Shown piece after piece: positions 57,027-64,000 of a DNA stretch of 64,000 bases. Where the stretch lies: positions 1 to 64,000 of the forward strand of contig NZ_JAKLJA010000008.1 in assembly GCF_022213065.1 (NCBI RefSeq), in the 5' to 3' direction. Each line of letters begins with the position of its first letter. The first letter of the stretch is position 1. Under the pieces are notes generated by a model. That model did no database searches and had not been told where the DNA came from. It saw only the letters and a program-made list of their open reading frames with translations. Position numbers and translations under genes: made by a program. Origin of the DNA: Paraburkholderia tagetis (lineage in GTDB: Bacteria > Pseudomonadota > Gammaproteobacteria > Burkholderiales > Burkholderiaceae).

Positions 57027-57297
57027 TTTTGCCGCCGCTTATGTGCCGCTTATGCGCACACGTACCTGCCCCCCACATCTGACTCTCCGCAAACTGTTGC
57101 GGCCCTTCCACGTTCGCTCCAGCTTTTCTGCCCTTGCCGGGCAATTGTTTACAATCGCGCCCGTAAGCACGTGACCCGCGCGTAAACCACGCGTGAACCG
57201 GCTCCGGCGACGCCCCCTGTTATCACCTGTCGCCCACGCCGAGCGCCAGCCAGAACAAATCAAATCAACCCGCACGACTCTCGAGGGCCCGACTTTC

Positions 57298-58599
57298 ATG
57301 GACGCCATCAAACGCTATTTCGGATTCGAAGAAGCAGGAACGAACCTGCGCACCGAAGTGCTCGCCGGCTTCACCACCTTCCTCACGATGGCGTACATCA
57401 TCTTCGTGAACCCGGCGATTCTCGGCGACGCCGGCATGCCGAAGGACGCCGTGTTCGTCGCCACCTGCCTTGTCTCGGCGCTCGCCTCGATCATCATGGG
57501 GCTCTACGCGAACTATCCCATCGCGCTCGCACCCGGCATGGGCCTGAACGCGTACTTCGCGTACGCCGTGGTCAAGGGCATGGGCTTCACGTGGGAGGCG
57601 GCGCTCGGCGCGGTGTTCATCTCCGGGTGCCTGTTCTTCGTGGTCACGCTGCTGCGCGTGCGTGAGGCGATCATCAACGGGATTCCGCATTCGATCCGCG
57701 TGTCGATCACGGCGGGCATCGGCCTCTTTCTCGCGATCATCTCGCTCAAGACTTCGGGTGTGATCGTCGCCAGCCCGGCCACGCTCGTCGAGCTTGGCAA
57801 CCTGCACGACCCGCACACGCTCCTCGCGATCGTCGGCTTTTTCGCCATCGTCACGCTCGACGTGCTCAAGGTGCGCGGCGCGATCCTGATCGGCATCGTG
57901 GGCGTGACGATCCTGTCGTTCTTCTTCGGCGGCAACCAGTTCCACGGGATCTTTTCGGCGCCGCCCTCGATTGCGCCGACCTTCGCGCATCTCGATATCA
58001 AGGCCGCGCTCTCGACCGGCATCCTGAACGTGGTGCTCGTGTTCTTCCTCGTCGAGCTGTTCGACGCGACCGGCACGCTGATGGGCGTGGCCAACCGCGC
58101 CGGCCTGCTCGTGCACGGCAAGATGCACCGCCTGAACCGCGCGCTGCTCGCGGACAGCACCGCGATTCTTGCGGGCTCGGTGCTCGGCACCTCGTCGACC
58201 ACGGCCTATATCGAAAGCGCCTCGGGCGTGCAGGCGGGCGGCCGTACGGGCGTGACCGCACTCACCGTGGCCGTGCTGTTCCTCGCGAGCCTGTTCGTCG
58301 CGCCGCTCGCGGGCGTGGTGCCCGCCTATGCAACGGCGCCGGCGCTGCTCTATGTGTCGTGCCTGATGCTGCGCGAGCTCGCGGCGCTGCCGTGGGACGA
58401 CGCCACCGAAGTCGTGCCCGCCACGCTCACGGCGCTTGCCATGCCGTTCACGTATTCGATCGCGAACGGCGTGGCCTTCGGCTTCATCTCGTATGCCGGT
58501 CTGAAGCTGCTGACGGGCCGCGCGCGCCAGGTGCGCCCGATCGTCTGGATCATCGCGGCGGTATTCCTGTTCCGCTACTTCTACCTGGGCTCGGAGTAA
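57298..58599 (+). CDS. NCS2-family purine (guanine/hypoxanthine) permease
   Basis: The 433-residue AzgA-like permease has about 13 helices, with TEVLAGFTTFLTMAYIIFVNPAIL, YANYPIALAPGMGLNAYFAYAVV, VELFDATGTLMGVANRAGL and SVLGTSSTTAYIESASGVQAGGRTGVTA, all hallmark segments of the AzgA branch. It takes up adenine, guanine or hypoxanthine with protons. GAGGG precedes ATG 57298; an upstream open frame has no domain. Confidence 0.92.
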   Translation: MDAIKRYFGFEEAGTNLRTEVLAGFTTFLTMAYIIFVNPAILGDAGMPKDAVFVATCLVSALASIIMGLYANYPIALAPGMGLNAYFAYAVVKGMGFTWEAALGAVFISGCLFFVVTLLRVREAIINGIPHSIRVSITAGIGLFLAIISLKTSGVIVASPATLVELGNLHDPHTLLAIVGFFAIVTLDVLKVRGAILIGIVGVTILSFFFGGNQFHGIFSAPPSIAPTFAHLDIKAALSTGILNVVLVFFLVELFDATGTLMGVANRAGLLVHGKMHRLNRALLADSTAILAGSVLGTSSTTAYIESASGVQAGGRTGVTALTVAVLFLASLFVAPLAGVVPAYATAPALLYVSCLMLRELAALPWDDATEVVPATLTALAMPFTYSIANGVAFGFISYAGLKLLTGRARQVRPIVWIIAAVFLFRYFYLGSE

Positions 58600-58764
58600 G
58601 CGTCTTTAGTCTTTGTGGTTCGCGCCCGTGGCACGGGTACGCGGGGCCATGTCAAGCATTCCGGCCACGCAGGCGCACGGGGCGCCGCGTGGTCCTTATC
58701 ATACGAATACTCGACCCAGTCGACGCTCACGCCCCATCCCGTCCCACCCGCAAGGAGCCGCCCC

Positions 58765-59298
58765 GTGGCTACGTACCCCGCCTCCGCAGAACGCTATTCG
58801 AAACCCGCGATCTTCTTTCACTGGGCCATCTTCCTGCTCGTGGCGCTCGCTTATCTCGCAATCGAAGTGCGCGGCCCCAAGGGCTCGGACAGCCGCGTGT
58901 TCTGGAGCAACGTGCACTTCTGGGCGGGCACGCTCGTGCTCGCGTTCGCCGTGCTGCGCCTCTTGTGGCGCATGTGGGAAGGCGCGCCGCAGGACATCGA
59001 TTCGAACCGCGTGCTCACGTTCCTTTCGCGGCTCGTGCACGTGGCGCTTTATTTGTTCATCTTCGTGCAGCCGCTGCTCGGCATCCTGACGATCAATACC
59101 GGCGGCAAGCCAGTCACGCTCGCGGGCATCGACCTGCAGATCATGCTGGTGGGTGCGGACCCGGTCGCGCGCCAGATCATCAAGGATGCACACGAACTGA
59201 TCGGCAATGCGTTCTACTGGATCATCGGCCTGCACGCGCTCGCGGCCATTGCGCACCACGTGATGTTCCGCGACAACACGCTGCGCCGCATGATCTGA
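58765..59298 (+). CDS. Cytochrome b561-family protein
   Basis: The 177-residue protein has four membrane helices and candidate heme-ligand histidines in FFHWAIFLLVAL, NVHFWAGTLVLAF, LVHVALYLFIFVQPLLGIL and HALAAIAHHVMF, typical of bacterial YodB/CybB proteins. These transfer electrons from quinol, and some act as superoxide:quinone oxidoreductases. It starts with GTG 58765 after AAGGAG (58752-58757). A perfect terminator follows. Confidence 0.9.
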   Translation: MATYPASAERYSKPAIFFHWAIFLLVALAYLAIEVRGPKGSDSRVFWSNVHFWAGTLVLAFAVLRLLWRMWEGAPQDIDSNRVLTFLSRLVHVALYLFIFVQPLLGILTINTGGKPVTLAGIDLQIMLVGADPVARQIIKDAHELIGNAFYWIIGLHALAAIAHHVMFRDNTLRRMI

Positions 59299-59362
59299 CG
59301 CGATCGCCAGCCTGCCCCCCGTGCGAGTGCGGCATGGCCCACGCCTCGCGCGAACCAGATAG

Positions 59363-59401
59363 AAACACGCCGGCGATCTCCGAGAGATCGCCGGCGTGTT
59401 T
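59363..59401. terminator. Strong terminator between cytochrome b561 and DUF1488 genes
   Basis: AAACACGCCGGCGATCTC (59363-59380) and GAGATCGCCGGCGTGTTT (59384-59401) form a perfect 18-bp stem with a 3-base CGA loop. A/T-rich ends on both sides let it serve both convergent genes. Confidence 0.85.
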
Positions 59402-59430
59402 CAAATCCTACGTGAATAAGGGCAAAAAGC

Positions 59431-59763
59431 TCAGGACACCGCGCCGTGCGCCTGCACGAAGCGCACATAGCCGCTGCGCAGCGTCAGGCATTGCGCGCGC
59501 GTTTCGGAGAGCAGCCGGCGCGCCACCGCCTCGATGCGCTCGCGATGGTGATCGAATGCGTCGAGCATGTCTTCGGCGCGTGGCGAAGCCGCGCCGAAAT
59601 GATCTTCCAGCGCTGCCGCCGTGATCGTACATTCCACCCGCTCTCCATCGATCATTACCGGAAACGCCAAGGTCAAATCGGGACCCGAGTATTCGGGCAC
59701 CTCATTCGGAAACAAGATCTGCATGAGAATGGCCTTAGGTTGAGGGTGAGCGGGCCGCGCCAT
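59431..59763 (-). CDS. DUF1488-family protein
   Basis: The 110-residue protein has LFPNEVPEYSGPDLTLAFPVMIDGERVECTITAAALEDHFGA, the DUF1488 pattern, then a helical part with AFDHHRERIEAVARRLLSE. The function of the family is unknown. ATG 59763 is preceded by AGGAGGAG at ideal spacing, favouring it over an internal Met at 59724. Confidence 0.85.
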   Translation of the reverse strand: MARPAHPQPKAILMQILFPNEVPEYSGPDLTLAFPVMIDGERVECTITAAALEDHFGAASPRAEDMLDAFDHHRERIEAVARRLLSETRAQCLTLRSGYVRFVQAHGAVS

Positions 59764-59800
59764 TCGATGCTCCTCCTGGACATACGCGCGGTTTAAATGT

Positions 59801-59845
59801 CGACCGCCGCAAGTGTCGCTTCGTTCGACACGATTGCGGCGGTCG
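59801..59845 (-). promoter_or_regulatory. Leader hairpin upstream of the DUF1488 gene
   Basis: CGACCGCCGCAA (59801-59812) pairs with TTGCGGCGGTCG (59834-59845), and inside it GTGTCG pairs with CGACAC, giving 18 bp with a 2-base bulge and a 7-base loop. It lies 24 bases upstream of the ribosome-binding site. A minus-strand promoter-like pair, TTGCGG and TAAAGT with 16-base spacing, is just upstream (about 59883-59856). The rest of 59764-60070 shows no gene. Confidence 0.5.
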
Positions 59846-60070
59846 TCTGGATTCACTTTAGGACACTTCCTGAGACCCGCAAGCTCGACTTTGTCACACG
59901 CGCGAAAAGATCTTCGTATCCGGTATTTTTCAGTGTCTTGCGAACCGGCCGTTGCGCGCGCAAACGGCCTCTCCCGCACCCCGCCCGCGCGGCATGGCGC
60001 ACTGCAGCATCGTGCGCGCCACGCATGCACTGGCGTCGCCTCGGGTATTGGGTCCGGCAGACCCGCGAGC

Positions 60071-60289
60071 TCACGATTCGCGATGCTGGTGATGCTCGAT
60101 CTCGATGTCCTTCGGGTGCACGGTGAGCATCGCCACGAACGCGACGATGCCGCACGACACGATCGCCATGCCGTAGAGCACGACGCGCTGCTCATCGAAG
60201 AGCAGCCCGTGGATCGCGACCGCGAGGCCCGCCAGCACGGCAAAGACGGCGAGCGCCGCCACCAGGATCCTCAATTCGCCTTGGACCAT
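60071..60289 (-). CDS. Small membrane protein
   Basis: The 72-residue protein has two predicted helices (about 7-27 and 36-57) and a His/Glu-rich tail (HPKDIEIEHHQHRES) that could bind metal. GGAGGG precedes the ATG at 60289. Family not recognised. It diverges from the ferritin-like/VIT1 gene. Confidence 0.65.
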   Translation of the reverse strand: MVQGELRILVAALAVFAVLAGLAVAIHGLLFDEQRVVLYGMAIVSCGIVAFVAMLTVHPKDIEIEHHQHRES

Positions 60290-60614
60290 GACGGCCCTCC
60301 GCAAGGAAGCCGCGGTGGCGCCAAAGACCCCGTAATGCCCGCTGCGCCGCCGCCGGGACGCTGCATGCATGCGCCCCTGCTTTTATCCTGGCACTCGCGC
60401 GCGCAAAGACAAGCCGCACATGAAGCGCGCGCGGATACGCGCATGCGCATACTGTGCCGCCTGCCTCCGCAACTGTCCCCCATCGACCGGATTTACCCGG
60501 ACTCGCCCGGATTTGGCGCGCGCCCACCTTCCTGTACTATGGCTCGCGCGGGCCACGCCGCCGGATCCGCGCCGCCAGGTTAAGCTTCGCTGGAACGAAA
60601 CCCCCGCGCGCATC

Positions 60615-61745
60615 ATGGCCTCCACCCAGGAACTCCACCGCTACCGGCGCAATCTCGCCGACGAACTCGACAGCGCCGCCGTCTACGACACGCTCAGCGC
60701 CGTCGAGAAGGACGCGGACCGGCGCCAGATCTTCGCCGAACTCGCGGCGTCGGAGCGCGAGCACGCTCAGGTCTGGCACGACAAGCTCGCCGCCAACGGC
60801 GTGCGCGTGCGCTCGCACCGGCGCAGCGCGAAGACACATCTGTTGCAGACGCTTACACGCGTATTCGGCCCGTCGCTCGTGCTGCCCACCGTCGCCGCCG
60901 GCGAATACGCCGACCGCGACCGTTACGCGCGCGAACCCGGCGCGGAAACGCTCTCGGCACAGGAACATCAGCACGCCGCCATCGTGCAATCGATCGTGGC
61001 GAGCAAGCGCGCGCACGGCCAGTCGAGAGGCGCGCAAATCGCGGGCGCCGAGTCGTGGCACAAAGGCGCGACCTCGGGCAACGACCTGCGCGCCGCCGTG
61101 CTCGGCGCCAACGACGGGCTGGTCTCGAACTTCTGCCTGATCATGGGCGTGGCCGGCGCCGGCAGCGCCAACCGGGCGATCCTGCTGACCGGCCTGGCCG
61201 GGCTGGTCGCGGGCGCGTGCTCGATGGCGCTCGGCGAATGGCTTTCGGTGACCAACGCGCGCGAACTCGCGCGCACCCAGCTCGCCAAGGAAGCCGACGA
61301 ACTCGAGCACACGCCCGACGCCGAACGCCACGAACTCGCGCTCATCTACCAGGCAAAGGGCATCGACCCCGACGAAGCTCGCCGCGTGGCCGCGCAGATC
61401 ATGCGCGACAAGAACGAGGCGCTCAACACGCTCGCACGCGAGGAACTCGGCATCGATCAGAAAGAGCTGGGTGGCAATCCGTGGACCGCCGCAGCCGCAT
61501 CGTTCTGCCTGTTCGCGCTCGGCGCGGCGTTTCCCACGGCGGCGTTCCTGTGGGCGCACGGCACGGCGGCCATCGTCCAGTGCGTCGTGCTGAGCGCGCT
61601 CGGGCTCGCTGCCGTCGGCGTATTCACATCGCTATTCAATGGGCGCAGCGCGGCGTTCTCGGCGTTCCGGCAGATCGCGATTGGTCTTGCCGCCGCCGCG
61701 TTCACCGCCGGCGCGGGCCACCTGCTGGGAGTATCGGTTTCATGA
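60615..61745 (+). CDS. Ferritin-like domain fused to VIT1/CCC1-type transporter
   Basis: The 376-residue protein has an N-terminal ferritin-like four-helix region (about 1-140) with iron-ligand-type residues (YDTLSAVEKDADRRQIFAELAASEREHAQVWHDKL, later QEHQHAAIVQ). The VIT1/CCC1 membrane domain (about 150-376) has LRAAVLGANDGLVSNFCLIMGVAGA and ACSMALGEWLSVTNARE. Membrane-bound ferritin-like/VIT proteins are iron or manganese transporters. Its stop overlaps the ferredoxin start (ATGA). ATG 60615 chosen as the start of homology. Confidence 0.88.
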   Translation: MASTQELHRYRRNLADELDSAAVYDTLSAVEKDADRRQIFAELAASEREHAQVWHDKLAANGVRVRSHRRSAKTHLLQTLTRVFGPSLVLPTVAAGEYADRDRYAREPGAETLSAQEHQHAAIVQSIVASKRAHGQSRGAQIAGAESWHKGATSGNDLRAAVLGANDGLVSNFCLIMGVAGAGSANRAILLTGLAGLVAGACSMALGEWLSVTNARELARTQLAKEADELEHTPDAERHELALIYQAKGIDPDEARRVAAQIMRDKNEALNTLAREELGIDQKELGGNPWTAAAASFCLFALGAAFPTAAFLWAHGTAAIVQCVVLSALGLAAVGVFTSLFNGRSAAFSAFRQIAIGLAAAAFTAGAGHLLGVSVS

Positions 61746-62152
61746 GTGCCGGCGATTCGAACCTGCGCGCGAGCGACGAGAAACGCGAGAGCGCCACGAG
61801 CGCCGATAGCGTCCCGTCCGCTGACGCCCCCGAAGCCTTCGCTGCGGATCTGCCGGCTGCTGCACCATCGGTGCCGCTCGTGCGCGTGGAGCCGCTTGGC
61901 CGCACGTTCGAGGCGCCGTCCGAACTCACGCTGCTAGAGGCCGCCGCATTCGCCGGCATCCGCTTGCCGCGTCTGTGCCGCAACGGCACGTGCCGCACCT
62001 GTCTGTGCCGCGTCGTGAGCGGCGAGGCGAGCTTCACGATCGAATGGCCGGGCCTGTCGCGCGAGGAAAAGGCCGAGGGCTATGTGCTGACCTGCGTCGC
62101 CGTGGCGCGCACGGATCTCGTACTCGACGTGCCTGAAGCCGAACTTTTGTAG
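61742..62152 (+). CDS. 2Fe-2S ferredoxin-like protein
   Basis: The 136-residue protein has an Ala/Ser-rich N-terminal extension (1-45), then a plant-type ferredoxin fold with the cluster motif LCRNGTCRTCLCRVVSG (CX4CX2C) and the fourth Cys in GYVLTCVAVA. Its translational coupling (ATGA) to the iron transporter suggests electron supply for iron reduction or release; this is inferred. Confidence 0.88.
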   Translation: MSAGDSNLRASDEKRESATSADSVPSADAPEAFAADLPAAAPSVPLVRVEPLGRTFEAPSELTLLEAAAFAGIRLPRLCRNGTCRTCLCRVVSGEASFTIEWPGLSREEKAEGYVLTCVAVARTDLVLDVPEAELL

Positions 62153-62184
62153 GTCATGCCCTCTCCCGAAGTCCGCCCAAAATG

Positions 62185-62219
62185 AAACCGGCCCGCGACT
62201 TCGCATCGCGGGCCGGTTT
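62185..62219 (+). terminator. Hairpin terminator after the ferredoxin gene
   Basis: AAACCGGCCCGCGA (62185-62198) and TCGCGGGCCGGTTT (62206-62219) form a perfect 14-bp stem with a 7-base loop; the T-tract is short. Confidence 0.7.
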
Positions 62220-62305
62220 GTCCTGGGTGGAACCCGGGCGTCCGACGCCCCGGTATTCCGGTGCCTCAGTACCCCGAACTCAGTCCCGGTACCTGACAGG
62301 CAGCG

Positions 62306-62596
62306 TTACTGGCCGCCGGCGTACACCGACAGCGGCCCCTTGCGCGCCGCTTCGGAAACATACTGCGCGCCGGCCATCGACGTCGAGCTGCTCACGCCGC
62401 CATACGAGCTGTCGCCTTGGGTGACGGGCGCATTCACGGCCGTCGAGACGACGTTCTGGTTGCGCTGGGTCTGCTGGAACTCGACGAGCTGGGCGCGCAC
62501 CTGCTCACGCGTGAGGCCCTGGTCGGACTGGGCGAAAGCGGCTAGCGGCGCGGCGCAGGCAGCGGCGATGACAACGGCTTGGATGAGCGACTTCAT
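62306..62596 (-). CDS. DUF4148-like small exported protein
   Basis: The 96-residue protein has a signal peptide (MKSLIQAVVIAAACAAPLAAFA-Q) and LTREQVRAQLVEFQQ, the start of the DUF4148 core, but lacks the AGYxPxDWxHYPEN part of its paralogues. The C-terminus is Ser/Gly/Tyr-rich. It diverges from the DUF4148 gene at 62948 across a 351-base region. Confidence 0.82.
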   Translation of the reverse strand: MKSLIQAVVIAAACAAPLAAFAQSDQGLTREQVRAQLVEFQQTQRNQNVVSTAVNAPVTQGDSSYGGVSSSTSMAGAQYVSEAARKGPLSVYAGGQ

Positions 62597-62947
62597 GACG
62601 ATTACCTCCAGAATTGTATGAATCGCCTGGCATGCTGGATCGTGCCGCGCACAGCAGGCGTCGACTGGATTCTAGGCAAGTGCGGGTTCCGGATATAGGG
62701 TTATCGCGGTGAATTCAAGTTGCGGATTTCGCAATAATTCGTGCCCTTCGGCACGAACGCGCCCCAAATAAGCAGCCAATCCAGCCGCTCCATCCAATAA
62801 TCAGACGAAACACCCACCGGATTGTTACTTCCAGAAGAACAGTGAATTCGTTTTATTGGTATTTACCCTGATGCCCCGAAGGCCTAAAGTGCGGCCATGG
62901 GTCACGCCGTCGTGCGAACCCCTTAAAAGAACCCGGAGGTCATCGTT
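62597..62947. other. Divergent promoter region between two DUF4148 genes
   Basis: No gene was found in these 351 bases. A hairpin, TTCGTGCC/GGCACGAA (62738-62745, 62750-62757) with a 4-base loop, lies in the middle of an AT-richer stretch that probably contains both promoters. Confidence 0.45.
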
Positions 62948-63208
62948 ATGAATTCGCTTATCAAGGCTGCGGTCGTGGCCGCCATCGTCGCCGTTCCGGC
63001 GCTCTCGTTTGCCCAATCGCAGCAGCAGCCTGTCACGCGCGCGCAAGTTCGCGCCGAACTCGCCCAGTTGCGCGCAGCGGGCTACGACCCGAGCGACTGG
63101 ATGCACTATCCGGAAAACATTCAGGCTGCCGAAGCACGCGTCGCCGCCGACAAGGCCAATACGGCTTACGGCCCGTCGACGTCCGGCACGTCGCAGTCCA
63201 GTCAGTAA
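62948..63208 (+). CDS. DUF4148-family small exported protein
   Basis: The 86-residue protein has a signal peptide (MNSLIKAAVVAAIVAVPALSFA-Q) and the full DUF4148 core VTRAQVRAELAQLRAAGYDPSDWMHYPENIQAAEARVAADKA. It is a close paralogue of the gene at 56692. GGAGG precedes the ATG. Confidence 0.92.
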   Translation: MNSLIKAAVVAAIVAVPALSFAQSQQQPVTRAQVRAELAQLRAAGYDPSDWMHYPENIQAAEARVAADKANTAYGPSTSGTSQSSQ

Positions 63209-63291
63209 TACGGTCGGTTAGCTGCCGGGTTATTCCTCGGTTATTCCCTCGGTTATTCCGTCAGCTATCCTGCCAGGCAGCGCTGAAACAA

Positions 63292-63327
63292 ATCAGGCCC
63301 GCCGCTCCATCGAGCGGCGGGCCTGAT
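63292..63327 (-). terminator. Hairpin terminator of the glycine-rich lipoprotein gene
   Basis: ATCAGGCCCGCCGCTC (63292-63307) and GAGCGGCGGGCCTGAT (63312-63327) form a perfect 16-bp stem with a 4-base loop. On the minus strand it is followed by TTGTTTC. It separates two convergent genes and may serve both. Confidence 0.7.
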
Positions 63328-63352
63328 CGTTTCTACCGTCAACGCATTGACG

Positions 63353-63910
63353 TCAGTGGAGGCTTTGCCGGATTTCCGCACCACCCTTGCCGCCGCCAGA
63401 CGACCACGACCCGCCACGGCCTCCACCGCCATGCGAGCCGCCCGAGTCGCCGCCACGGCCACCACCGCCGGCCCAGCCGCCCGGATTGCCGCCACGGCCA
63501 CCACCACCGCCCTGCCAGCCGCCTGGATTACCGCCACGAGTTCCACCGCCAGCCCAGCCACCCGGGTTGCCGCCACGCTCTCCACCACCGCCGTGCCAGT
63601 TGCCCGAATCGCCGCCACGGCCGCCGTTGCCATGCCAACCGCGCGAGTCGCCACCGCGGCCGCTGCCGGGCCGCCCCCACCATCCACCGTGGCCACCATT
63701 CCAGCCGCGGCGGTCGTAGTCGCGGTCGCGGTAATAATCGCCGCCGCCGCCCCAAATGCCGACATTCACGCCGCCGTACGCCGGCGCCGCATAGGCGGGC
63801 GCGTAGTCGTAATCGTCATAGCCGGTTTGACCGTAACCGTAGTCGTAACCTGGCGCCACACACCCTGCGAGCAGGGCAGCAGCGCAAGCCACTAGCGCAT
63901 ATTTGAACAT
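63353..63910 (-). CDS. Glycine-rich repeat lipoprotein
   Basis: The 185-residue protein has a lipoprotein signal (MFKYALVACAAALLAGC, lipobox LAGC with Cys17), a Tyr/Asp-rich segment (20-65) and a long Gly/Arg/Trp-rich region (about 70-178) made of RGGNPGGWAGGG-like units. It is anchored to a membrane by lipid and otherwise likely disordered. A strong AGGAGGAGG precedes the ATG at 63910. Function unknown; the repeat region is low-complexity, so homology claims would be weak. Confidence 0.75.
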   Translation of the reverse strand: MFKYALVACAAALLAGCVAPGYDYGYGQTGYDDYDYAPAYAAPAYGGVNVGIWGGGGDYYRDRDYDRRGWNGGHGGWWGRPGSGRGGDSRGWHGNGGRGGDSGNWHGGGGERGGNPGGWAGGGTRGGNPGGWQGGGGGRGGNPGGWAGGGGRGGDSGGSHGGGGRGGSWSSGGGKGGAEIRQSLH

Positions 63911-64000
63911 GGCGAAGCCTCCTCCTTTCTGATTGTAAGAAGGCGGCGCCTGTCTCAGGTTGCTGAATTGTGAGCGTGGGTTACGAATGTAACGGCGCAG

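Noticed and set aside
63347..63895. Plus-strand Ala/Thr/Pro-rich frame opposite the glycine-rich lipoprotein
   Set aside because: The minus strand has the lipobox, ribosome-binding site and terminator; the plus frame is its repeat shadow.

Overview
The window looks like part of a secondary chromosome of a Burkholderia sensu lato bacterium (Paraburkholderia/Caballeronia type). The evidence is high GC with strong G/C third-codon preference, the block sdhDC - GntR regulator - mdh - CitE-like lyase - PrpD-like - acnA (from memory a chromosome 2 arrangement in Burkholderia), three small DUF4148 exported proteins, and typical Burkholderiaceae gene neighbourhoods. No rRNA, tRNA, CRISPR array or intact insertion sequence was seen. 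The species is inferred; no search was run.

Layout. 1-9.4 kb: TCA-cycle block: the sdhCD end of the succinate dehydrogenase operon (minus), its divergent GntR/UTRA regulator with a 20-bp palindromic operator, then mdh, a CoA-ester lyase, a small exported protein with an MliC-like pattern, a PrpD-family dehydratase and aconitase A. 9.4-12.6 kb: a gene-poor stretch with two small-RNA candidates, a structured segment, a 14-bp tandem repeat, a YigZ-family protein, two small proteins and an orphan transposase-type HTH protein. 12.9-16.4 kb: a PiT phosphate transporter convergent with a PPK2 polyphosphate kinase, plus a VOC protein. 16.5-22.5 kb: lactate utilisation (GntR/FadR regulator, lutA-lutC-lutB, lldP). 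22.6-29.6 kb: an exported protein and a complete Mrp/Pha cation/proton antiporter (phaAB fusion, C, D, E, F, G). 29.6-30.2 kb: a 566-bp non-coding inverted-repeat element, with a solo end remnant at 41.2 kb. 30.2-38.9 kb: a LysR regulator divergent from an acyl-CoA/dicarboxyl-CoA beta-oxidation operon ending in etfBA. 39.2-43.8 kb: an acetate-type symporter with its DUF485 partner, then a DedA-PAP2-LssY membrane protein.

43.8-50.1 kb is the most unusual part. It holds a DyP peroxidase carrying a C-terminal encapsulin cargo peptide, translationally overlapped with its encapsulin shell gene; a badly deleted TonB-dependent receptor pseudogene; ppnP; and a lipase effector/immunity pair of the type VI Tle4/Tli4 type with a third overlapping small ORF. 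50.4-56.6 kb: a minus-strand branched-chain (valine-type) acyl-CoA operon (dehydrogenase, AMP-dependent acyl-CoA synthetase, enoyl-CoA hydratase, 3-hydroxyisobutyryl-CoA hydrolase) divergent from an AraC regulator. 56.7-64 kb: DUF4148 proteins, a purine permease, a cytochrome b561, a DUF1488 protein with a strong leader hairpin, a ferritin-like/VIT1 membrane protein overlapping a 2Fe-2S ferredoxin, and a glycine-rich lipoprotein.

Functionally the window is mostly carbon catabolism feeding the TCA cycle (lactate, acetate, acyl-CoAs, branched-chain acids), with phosphate, cation and iron/peroxide homeostasis and one interbacterial-competition module. Promoters, small RNAs and operators are pattern-based inferences.
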